DNA from: Mucilaginibacter gilvus
Lineage (GTDB): Bacteria > Bacteroidota > Bacteroidia > Sphingobacteriales > Sphingobacteriaceae
Direction of reading: 5' to 3'
DNA: 64,000 nt
Assembly (NCBI RefSeq): GCF_004054195.1
Contig: NZ_SBIW01000003.1
Location: forward strand, 496,001-560,000
Part shown: piece after piece, positions 56,202 to 64,000 of the stretch
How positions within the stretch are numbered: position 1 is the stretch's first letter
Layout: each line of letters opens with the position of its first letter
Position numbers and translations under genes: made by a program
The notes under the pieces: generated by a model
What the model was told of the DNA's origin: nothing
Database searches by the model: none
What the model saw: the letters and a program-made list of their open reading frames with translations, nothing else

Positions 56202-58397
56202 ATGAGATCAGTCCGTCTATTCCTATCCGTCATTTTTTTATCGGTTACCTTTTATTCCTGTAAACAGTCAACTTCCGGGTCAGGTGACGACTACAAAGGC
56301 TGGGGAGCCTACGCGGGTACCAAAGATGCGGCGCGATACTCTGCAAGCGAGGTGATCAATCTGCAAAACGTAGCTGGCCTTAAACAGACATGGGTATACA
56401 CCTCTAATGATAGGGACACGGCCAACCGCACGCAAAATCAGTGCAATCCTATTATGGTTGATGGCGTACTCTACGGTTCTACACCAAAGCTTAAACTGTT
56501 CTCCTTAAACGCGGTAACCGGGAAGCAAAACTGGATTTTCGACCCTGCTTCGGTAGATACGGCTGCCAAATTCAATCCTATGTTTTATTACAAAGTAAAC
56601 CGTGGCGTGGTGTACTGGCAAGATGCTGATGGCGGTAACAAGCGGCTGTTTTACAATGTAGGTAACAAAGTGTATTGCATCGATGCCGAAAAAGGTGTTC
56701 CCTTTACCAGTTTTGGCAATGGCGGTTATTTAGATATGACAGAAAATGTTGGCCGCGAGATCCACTCTTTCGTGGCATCAACCACCCCGGGCATTATTTA
56801 TAAAGATGTATTGATTATGGGCGTTCGCGTGGCGGAAAGTGAAGACGCAGCGCCCGCACCAATAAGGGCTTATGACGTGCTTACCGGCAAACTGCGCTGG
56901 AGCTTTAACACCATACCACACCCGGGCGAAAAAGGGTACGAGACCTGGGAAAACAAAGATGCCTGGAAAAGCCTTGGCGGCGCAAACAACTGGTCGGGCA
57001 TGTCACTGGACGAAAAGCGCGGGATAGTTTACATCCCTACAGGCTCTATAGGGGGCGATTTTTACGGAGGTAACCGCAAGGGTCAGAACCTATATGCCAA
57101 CTCCCTGATAGCGCTGGATGCGGTCACAGGCAAATATATTTGGCATTACCAGTTTGTACACCACGACCTTTGGGACCGCGACCTGCCTGCAACCCCCAAT
57201 TTAGTAACCATTAAACACGATGGCAAAGATGTTGATGCCGTAGCGCAGATAACCAAGAATGGCTATATATTTATGTTCGACCGTACTAACGGAAAACCAA
57301 TTTTCCCAATAAACGAAACACCGGTACCTACCAATGGCCTGCCCGGTGAGCAGCCATGGCCAACGCAGCCCATACCAACCTTGCCCGAGCCTTTTGCCCG
57401 CCAAAAGTTCGGCCCGGAGGATGTTACCGATATCTCGCCGGAAACACATCAAGATATGATGGAGAAATATCTAAAAGTGAAGAACAGGGCGATGTTTAGC
57501 CCGCCCAGTAAGGATGGTGGCTGGATCTTCCCCGGTTTTGATGGAGGAGGCGAATGGGGCGGGGCTGCAGTTGACCAGCAAACCAAAATAATGTACATCA
57601 ACAGCACAGAATTGCCATGGGCACAAGTAATGATAGATTTACCCAAAACGGACAATAACGATCATACCCTTGCGGGTACAGGGCACGCGTTCTATAACCA
57701 GCGCTGCATTGCCTGCCACGGTGCCGATTTAAAAGGCAACGGCAGCACCATCCCGTCACTGCTTAACCTGGAGAAGAAGTATAACGAGCTTCAAGCCAAA
57801 AGCATCATGGATAACGGGCGCAACATGATGCCATCGTTCAAAGCTATTCCCGAAGGGGAGAAGAAGGCCATATTAACCTTTCTGCTAAAAATACCGGAGA
57901 AAGAGGCAACCGGCCCAACCAGCAGGGGCGGACCACAACCCGCAATAGCCGAAACCAAAGGTGCCTTACCTGCCGCGCCATACACCATGGCAGGGTACAA
58001 CCGCTTTGTTGACAAGGACGGCTACCCGGGCATTAAACCGCCATGGGGTACACTTAACGCCATAGACCTTACCAGCGGTAAATTGCTGTGGAAAGTGCCA
58101 TTAGGCGAATATGCCGAACTAACCAAACGCGGTATCCCGATTACCGGTACCGAAACTTACGGGGGCCCACTGGTTACCAAAGGTGGGCTGGTATTTATTG
58201 CTGCTACGAAGGACGAGAAGATCCGCGCGTTCGATAAAAAAACCGGTAAAGTGGTTTGGGAAGCAAAACTGCTGGCTGCCGGGTACGCCACACCCGCCGC
58301 TTATGAGATAGATGGCAAACAGTATATTGTTATAGCTTGTGGTGGTGGTAAAATAGGGAGTAAGTCTGGTGATAGTTATGTTGCTTTTTCCTTGTAA
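56202..58397 (+). CDS. PQQ-dependent dehydrogenase with embedded cytochrome c domain
   Basis: The 731-residue lipoprotein (signal FYSCKQS) is an eight-bladed quinoprotein propeller: WGAYAGTKDAARYS, LKLFSLNAVTGKQNWIF, HHDLWDRDLPATPNLV, NGYIFMFDRTNGKPIFP, WGTLNAIDLTSGKLLWKV and IRAFDKKTGKVVWEAK. A cytochrome c motif CIACH (Cys502, Cys505, His506) with a following Met ligand in NMMPSF is inserted in the propeller. This is the form of Bacteroidota glucose/membrane-type quinoprotein dehydrogenases. It oxidises a sugar or alcohol in the periplasm and passes electrons to haem. Its link to HexNAc use is only positional. Confidence 0.88.
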   Translation: MRSVRLFLSVIFLSVTFYSCKQSTSGSGDDYKGWGAYAGTKDAARYSASEVINLQNVAGLKQTWVYTSNDRDTANRTQNQCNPIMVDGVLYGSTPKLKLFSLNAVTGKQNWIFDPASVDTAAKFNPMFYYKVNRGVVYWQDADGGNKRLFYNVGNKVYCIDAEKGVPFTSFGNGGYLDMTENVGREIHSFVASTTPGIIYKDVLIMGVRVAESEDAAPAPIRAYDVLTGKLRWSFNTIPHPGEKGYETWENKDAWKSLGGANNWSGMSLDEKRGIVYIPTGSIGGDFYGGNRKGQNLYANSLIALDAVTGKYIWHYQFVHHDLWDRDLPATPNLVTIKHDGKDVDAVAQITKNGYIFMFDRTNGKPIFPINETPVPTNGLPGEQPWPTQPIPTLPEPFARQKFGPEDVTDISPETHQDMMEKYLKVKNRAMFSPPSKDGGWIFPGFDGGGEWGGAAVDQQTKIMYINSTELPWAQVMIDLPKTDNNDHTLAGTGHAFYNQRCIACHGADLKGNGSTIPSLLNLEKKYNELQAKSIMDNGRNMMPSFKAIPEGEKKAILTFLLKIPEKEATGPTSRGGPQPAIAETKGALPAAPYTMAGYNRFVDKDGYPGIKPPWGTLNAIDLTSGKLLWKVPLGEYAELTKRGIPITGTETYGGPLVTKGGLVFIAATKDEKIRAFDKKTGKVVWEAKLLAAGYATPAAYEIDGKQYIVIACGGGKIGSKSGDSYVAFSL

Positions 58398-58423
58398 CGA
58401 TAATAACAACGGCTGTATACCGG

Positions 58424-61400
58424 CTACGATTTAATATGATGGGCTTTGTTGTAAAGACCCTTTAACGATTGTATAAGCAACTCGAGGTTAAGAGGTTTAG
58501 ATAGATAACCATTCATGCCAGCCTTGCAACAATTGTTTTCGTCTTCGGTGAGGGCGTTGGCTGTCATGGCCAATATGATTGTTTTAAGGCCGTATGTTTT
58601 GCGGATTAGCCGGGTTGCTTCCAATCCGTCGATATTTGGCATTTGGATATCCATCAATATAATATCATAGTATTTTTTACTCATCATATCCATCACCTCC
58701 CGCCCGTCATTAGCCAGATCGGGCTGGTAACCTAACTTGTTTAATATCCTGATGATGAGTTTCTGATTCATTAAATTGTCTTCGGCTATCAGCATCCTGA
58801 AAGGGTAATCCACCGCGAATTGCTCTGATAACAGCGACTTTTTGCTCTCCACCTTCACTATGGTATCCTTCGTTAGCTGGGCTTGCACAACATCGTATAA
58901 AGCCTGTTGCTTTACAGGCTTAGTAAGTACATTGTTAAAAAGGTGCGGATACATTTTTTTATTTTCATTACCTATCGAACTAAGCAGTATAATAGGTTGC
59001 AGGTTAGGTATGGCCCTTATTTGGGTGCTTAAGCTAACGCCATCCATATCAGGCATTTGCATGTCTGTTATAATAAGGTCAATTGCGTTATCGGCCTTAA
59101 GTATCTGCAATGCTTCGTAGGCTGATGAAACAGCAATCACGATCATCTTTATCTTCTCCAACTGCACCTTTAAAATGCGCAGGTTGGTGCTGTTATCGTC
59201 AATAATTAGTACGCGTTTGCCAATGCAAATTTGGTTGCCGTCGTTTTCTGAGGCAGTTGGTAATGCTGCTCCTTCTTTACAAAGAATCTCAAACGCAAAA
59301 GTACTGCCCGCCCCCTGCTTGCTTGTTACTTTAATGTGTCCGCCCATGAGTTTTACCAGTCTTTCGCTAATCACCAGGCCCAGTCCGCTGCCCCCGTATT
59401 TACGGGTTACCGATGAATCTATCTGGTTAAAGGCCCTAAACAGGTGCTCAAAATCTTTATTAGCGATGCCTATGCCGGTGTCGCGTACGGCAAAGGAGAG
59501 CCGCAGGCGATCTTCATCAATTTTAACACCCGTGACACCTACGTATATCTCACCTTTATGTGTGAATTTAGTAGCATTACCCACAAGGTTTACCAGCACC
59601 TGCCGCAAACGCGAGCCATCGCAGTGAATTTGGTTGGGAATATTATCGGCAATGTGGTAAATCAGCTCAATGCCCGCCTGCGACATCTTTTTCGCAAAAA
59701 GCCCAAATACATCTTCAATGCATTTTCTCAGCTCAAAATCGTGTTCATCAAGCCCCATGTTACCCGACTCTATTTTAGAAAAATCGAGAATATCATTTAT
59801 AACGGTAAGCAACGACTCGCCACTGTTCAATATCGCATCGTTGTATTCGCGCTGCTCGGCGTTTAATTCGGTTTCTGAAAGGAGGGAGGCCATACCCAAA
59901 ACACCGTTCATAGGCGTGCGGATCTCATGACTCATGGTAGCAAGAAACGTACTTTTGGCCAAATTTGCCTTATCGGCCTCTAACCGGGCCTGTTCTTCCT
60001 GCTCTTTTTGTGTTAGCAGCTCTTCAGATTGTGCTTGCAACTCTTCCGACTGCGCCTGCAATTCGCTTGCCTGTACCTGTAATTCGAGGTTGAGGGCTTT
60101 AAGATGCAGCGCCTGCTGACTTATCTGCTCTGTACGGTCTTCTACCTGCTTTTGCAGGCTCAGTTTTTGTCTGCGAAAGAAATTAAACCTCAGAATGTAA
60201 AAAACATAAGCGACGGCTATAAATAGTATTACGGCGAGCGTTCTAAACCACCACGTCATCCATAAAGGGGGCAGTATAATTATTTTGAGGGTGGTAGGTT
60301 TGTTATTCCAAATGCCATCGTTATTGGCTGCCTTAACTAAAAAAGTGTAAGTGCCGGGGTCGAGATTGGTATATGTGGCACTACGCTGGTTGCCCACATA
60401 ACGCCACTCCGGATCAAAGCCTTCGAGTTTATAAGCGTATGAATTTTTTTGAGGTATGGTATAAGCCAGTGCCGAAAACCGGATGGTGAACACCGATTGA
60501 ACATGATTTAAGGTAACTTCGCTGGCGTTAAGTATGCTCTGTTTTAGTGGCGAGTTTTCGCCATAATTTTGTACCGGCTTGTTAAATAATTCAAAGCCGC
60601 TTAGCACCACAGTGGGCTTGTTTGTATTAAAGGTAAGTTTATCCGGATCTATCAGGTTGAAACCGTTTATGCTCCCCATGGCAATTTGCCCGTTGGGTAA
60701 TTTTGCGCCGCTGCCCAAATTAAATTCCTGGGTTTTTAGGCCATTATATTCATCAAAGTTTTTGAAGGTTTTGGTGCCTGGGTCGAACCGGATGATGCCT
60801 TTTAGCGAACTGAGCCATAAATATCCGCTTGCATCCTCCCTGATGTAATTTATAGTGTTGTTTATAAGGCCGTTATTGTCTGTGTAACTGGTAATCTTCC
60901 TGGTTTTGTAATCATAGCAATTAAGGCCGCCTTCCATGGTTCCTATCCACATGTGGCCTTGTTATCTTCATAAAAGCAACTGATCACATCGCTGCTAAGA
61001 CCGCTGTTTTTGCTGTTAATGTGTGTGAATTTGTTGGATCGCGCATCGTATACCGATACACCATTGGAATAACCTCCCGCCCATATATTGCCATTTTTAT
61101 CGCAGTAAAGGGCCTCAATTGCGTTATCGGCTATCGAGTTTGGGTTTTTATCATCATGAAGGAATTTTTTAAAAGTTTCGGTTTTGGGGTCAAAAACATT
61201 TACTCCGCCTGCATTGGTACCCATCCATATCTGGCTGTTATTATCCTCAGCTAAAGCATAAACCGAAGCGTTATTTAAATTGCCGGTGCCCTGGCCAATA
61301 GTGTAATTTTTAAATTGCCCGGTTTTAATATCATAGCGGTCTACGCCGTTGCTGTAAAACCCTACCCAAACGGTCGTGTTGGCTTTATTGATGAATATAC

Positions 61401-62655
61401 ATGAGGTGTAATTTGTTGTGATAGCATTTTTATTAATGGCATTATGGCTATAAAGGGTATATTTAGCCCTGGCGCGGTCATAATAGGCCATGCCGGCATC
61501 GGTAGCCAGGTATAAGTTGCTGTTTTTATCTGCCGCTATTCCCCGGATGATGTTGGCGATAGATGGATTGGTATTAGCCGAGGCTTTATAAGAAGGGAAC
61601 AGGTTTAGGTTGCTATCGTACTTTAAGATACCCTCGCTGGAAGTGCCTATCCATAAGGCTTTTTGCTTATCTATCCATAATGCGTAAATGCCATCGTTTG
61701 GCATGTTATCTTGCTCCGTTGGCTGGCTGTTTATATCTATAAACACTTTTTTATTAACATCAAACAACTGTAATGTGGTGTTTGTACCAACCCATAGTTT
61801 GCCCGCAAAATTGGGCGTTAAGCTGTAAATTGGGTTATCGCCGTTTAGTGTGTATTTATCGCGCTCAGTGGCATACACCGTAAAAGTCGAATCAGCATTC
61901 AATAAATTTAGCCCATTGTAAGTGGCAAGCCATAAATTATGGCGCTCATCTTCGGCTATCGAGGTTATAATGTTATCGCTGATGCTTTTCTTATCAGCCT
62001 TACTGTGTGCAAAGTGAGTAAAGCCGTTGGTGCGTGTGTTTAACAGGTTTAGCCCTTTATCGGTGCCTATCCAAAGCCGGCCTGTGCTATCCTCGTATAT
62101 GGTGTAGATGGCAGAGCTGCTTAAACTGTTAGGCAGGTTGTTGTGGTAGTATTGTTTAAAGCTGTTTGTTTTTTTATCATATAGGTTTAGTCCGTTATCT
62201 GTACCTACCCATAAATTCTTTTTGCGGTCGGTATAAACGTAGGTGATGTTATTATTGCTTATCGATGTGTTGTTTTTCTCGTCGTGTTTGTAGTTTATGA
62301 ACCAATCGTAGGCGCGGTTATATTTGCTTAGCCCGCCTATACGCGTTGCCGCCCATATATTACCATCGGCATCTTCACAAACGGCCAGTACGTTATTAGC
62401 TGGTAAACTCTTGCTGTTGTTGCGTATGTGCTTGTAAGTGGTATAGTTATAGCCATCGTATTTGTTTAGCCCATCCTGTGTGCCAAACCACATAAAGCCG
62501 TACTTATCCTGGTAAATACATTGGATAGAATTTTGCGAAATGGCATTGGCACTATAAATATTGGTAAGTTTTTGAACAATACCCTGTGCAGAAACGTATG
62601 CTTTCTGAGTAGCAAGAAAAATCAACAGTAAAAAAAGCAGACGTTTAATATGCAT
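58424..62655 (-). pseudogene. Hybrid sensor kinase with Reg_prop propeller, split by a one-base frameshift
   Basis: The 5' part (62655-60943) encodes a signal peptide and Reg_prop repeats and ends in [12 protein letters not shown]; the 3' part continues in the next frame as [12 protein letters not shown]... to 58424. Adding one G in AAGGCC (about 60955-60959) restores [19 protein letters not shown], the normal repeat. The whole protein would have about 1,410 residues: propeller, Y_Y_Y domain, transmembrane helix, a coiled coil of repeated ELQAQSE units, HisKA ([12 protein letters not shown]), ATPase ([13 protein letters not shown]) and two receivers ([24 protein letters not shown]). Unlike the xylan HTCS it has no DNA-binding domain. 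It converges on the PQQ gene. Confidence 0.85.
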
Positions 62656-63080
62656 TCAGGTGGCCGGGGTCAGTATCTTTTATACGCAAAATTTGTTTAA
62701 AGGTTTAAATATGGGCATTTTAAAAGAGATGGGGCAAAGCTTTTTACATATTGCGTGGTAATAGCACTATTACAAGTAAGTTGGCAATAAGGCGACGTTG
62801 CACTTTTAATAATAAAAAGCCCGGGCCATCGCTGGACACCGAGCTTTCACTAACACCCCCCGGTAGAAAGATCTTCTTTTATGTTTTTGATCGCCTCGTT
62901 AGTTATTGATTGGCATAAAGTGACAGTAAATTAAACAAGCCATCAATACTACATCTGTAGTATTTTAAGCATGGTGGCACTCAAAAGGGCGTGGGGCTTA
63001 AACAGCGAAAAATAATTTTACGCTTAAGTTTTTGCAAATGAATTTGTTAGCGGCGCTGCAGTAAATTCTTTAAAAAAAAG
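62656..63080. other. Non-coding region
   Basis: No gene is supported. It contains the promoter side of the hybrid sensor gene and mixed AT-rich DNA. A short palindromic ACTACATCTGTAGT (62948-62961) is the only structure seen. Confidence 0.4.
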
Positions 63081-63081
63081 T

Positions 63082-63111
63082 TTTGCAACTCGGTTTAAAA
63101 TCCTACTTTTG
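63082..63111 (+). promoter_or_regulatory. Promoter of tRNA-Pro
   Basis: TTTG (63082-63085) and TACTTTTG (63104-63111), a perfect TAnnTTTG, are separated by 18 bases; the tRNA begins 15 bases further on. Confidence 0.65.
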
Positions 63112-63126
63112 CAATCCCAATCGGAA

Positions 63127-63200
63127 CGGGATGTAGCGTAGCCCGGTATCGCGCCACATTTGGGATGTGGAGGCCGCAGGTTCGAATCCTGCCATCCCGA
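63127..63200 (+). tRNA. tRNA-Pro (UGG)
   Basis: Acceptor CGGGATG/CATCCCG pairs perfectly, the anticodon arm is CCACA-TTTGGGA-TGTGG with anticodon TGG (63161-63163), and the T-arm GCAGG-TTCGAAT-CCTGC is perfect. CCA is not encoded (A then CA follows). Confidence 0.95.
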
Positions 63201-63224
63201 CAACAAGCGATACCAAATCAAATA

Positions 63225-63260
63225 AAAACCCTCTTAATCGAAAGATTGAGAGGGTTTTTT
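63225..63260 (+). terminator. Terminator after tRNA-Pro
   Basis: AAAACCCTCTTAATC-GAAA-GATTGAGAGGGTTTT with a T-tract ends the tRNA-Pro transcript. The following 200 bases (63261-63460) show no supported feature. Confidence 0.85.
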
Positions 63261-63466
63261 ATGTTGTGCATTCTACGTGGGTTGCAACAACGGCAGCGCC
63301 ACGTCGGCGCCAAGGGCTTCGTTGCAAGTAGAAAAGTTGTGGGGTAAAAGGAAAAGTATTTGTTTTGTTGAAACAAATACGGAGTCGGGCCTATTGCGGA
63401 TCAAGCCCCAAACTTTTCGGACTGATCCCTGATCTCCTATTGCCCTAATCAAAATGTATAATAAAC

Positions 63467-63499
63467 AAAAAAACCTTCTGGATATCGGAAGGGTTTTTT

Positions 63500-63500
<1 letters not shown>
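63467..63500 (-). terminator. Terminator after tRNA-Gly
   Basis: An inverted repeat of AAACCTTC and GGAAGGGTTT with flanking A and T runs lies just beyond the 3' end of the minus-strand tRNA-Gly. Confidence 0.7.
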
Positions 63501-63575
<75 letters not shown>

Positions 63576-63581
63576 ATTTTG

Positions 63582-63612
63582 TACTCAGAGCGGGAATTGA
63601 ACCCGGTATGCA
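63582..63612 (-). pseudogene. 3' fragment of a tRNA (T-arm and acceptor end)
   Basis: The minus strand reads CCGGG-TTCAATT-CCCGC, a T-arm with one outer mismatch, followed by TCTGAGTA like an acceptor 3' strand. No D-arm or anticodon arm lies further upstream, so only the 3' part of a tRNA remains, six bases before tRNA-Gly. Confidence 0.5.
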
Positions 63613-63620
63613 AATGCCTT

Positions 63621-64000
63621 AATATTAATATGTTATAAAGTATTTTTTAAACTACTCAATGAATCATTCAATAAACATATTGTCGACTATTCCGACGACT
63701 CTTCAAAGGTAATATAAAAATGTTTAATCTAAATAAGTTATACGAATATTCTTTAATCACAGTGCGAGATAAGAATAATGTTTGGAATAGCTATGTTCCT
63801 GAACCTAACTAAAAGCGGTTCTGTTAATCAATGAGTTATCGTATTTTTTAAATCATTGCCACGCTGTTACCACGACAAGAAAAAAAGGTAATAGTCAAAA
63901 AACAACAGTTACTCCGCCTGTCATATTATCAATTATCATTTTGCAGCAGCAGCCACATCGTTATAACTGTAAATCGTTTTCTTATTTAGAAGATAAGAAA
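63621..64000. other. AT-rich region with no supported feature
   Basis: No open frame of coding character, RNA gene or strong hairpin is seen up to the window edge. Confidence 0.4.

Noticed and set aside
59934..60119. Repetitive Ser/Cys-rich plus-strand frame inside the hybrid sensor
   Set aside because: It is the complement of the repeated ELQAQSE coiled coil of the sensor.

Overview
The window looks like the chromosome of a member of the Bacteroidota, most likely Sphingobacteriaceae and close to Mucilaginibacter. The evidence is two SusC/SusD pairs, hybrid two-component sensors with Reg_prop propellers, TAnnTTTG-type promoters without clear Shine-Dalgarno motifs, a FucP-like sugar symporter and a BT_0258-type NagB. 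This is inferred from gene content only; no 16S gene is present.

Layout. (1) 1-7.9 kb, minus strand: a tightly packed carotenoid operon, crtI-crtB-idi-folE-SDR-flavin reductase-FAD oxidoreductase-DUF2236 oxygenase, followed by a MarR-type regulator cut by the window edge. No lycopene cyclase or carotene hydroxylase is present. (2) 8.3-10.0 kb: decayed genes (a frameshifted membrane protein, a UspA fragment, a hemN fragment, an SDR fragment). (3) 10.0-26.9 kb: a xylan utilisation locus with a complete HTCS regulator, SusC/SusD, GH10 endoxylanase, GH43, GH8 exo-oligoxylanase, a CE1-type esterase and a CE6/SASA-type esterase. (4) 27-31.1 kb: a class V aminotransferase, a DUF4395 membrane protein, and a LytS-like kinase (broken by one base) with its LytTR regulator. 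(5) 31.2-32.8 kb: a second patch of debris (SH3, ECF sigma, PIG-L, histone H1-like, thioredoxin) containing what looks like an intact tRNA-Cys. (6) 32.8-34.2 kb: a SAM-I riboswitch in front of a cysteine desulfurase. (7) 34.4-58.4 kb: a large N-acetylhexosamine locus with a GH109 protein, LacI regulator, CBM9-like protein, GalE, a clan GH-D glycosidase, two NahK-like kinases, a NagB-PIG-L fusion, a phosphohexosamine mutase, SusC/SusD, surface lipoproteins, an MFS symporter and a PQQ dehydrogenase. (8) 58.4-62.7 kb: a hybrid sensor split by a one-base frameshift. (9) 63.1-63.6 kb: tRNA-Pro, tRNA-Gly and a tRNA 3' fragment.

How the genes work together. The xylan locus reads as a full surface-to-periplasm cascade: sensing by the HTCS, cutting by GH10, import through SusCD, trimming by GH8 and GH43, and removal of acetyl or feruloyl groups by the two esterases. 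The second locus appears to release terminal GalNAc/GlcNAc, import it, phosphorylate it at O1, epimerise it with GalE, move the phosphate to O6 with the mutase, then deacetylate and deaminate it. Seven near-identical palindromes (GTGTKCGMACAC) lie at the promoters of this locus and are probably the operators of the LacI regulator encoded inside it.

The most notable observations are the pterin/flavin/DUF2236 genes welded into a carotenoid operon, the LacI operator set with the HexNAc-1-phosphate route, the SAM riboswitch on a cysteine desulfurase, and the two patches of gene debris. All functional calls come from reading motifs by eye; no database search was run.
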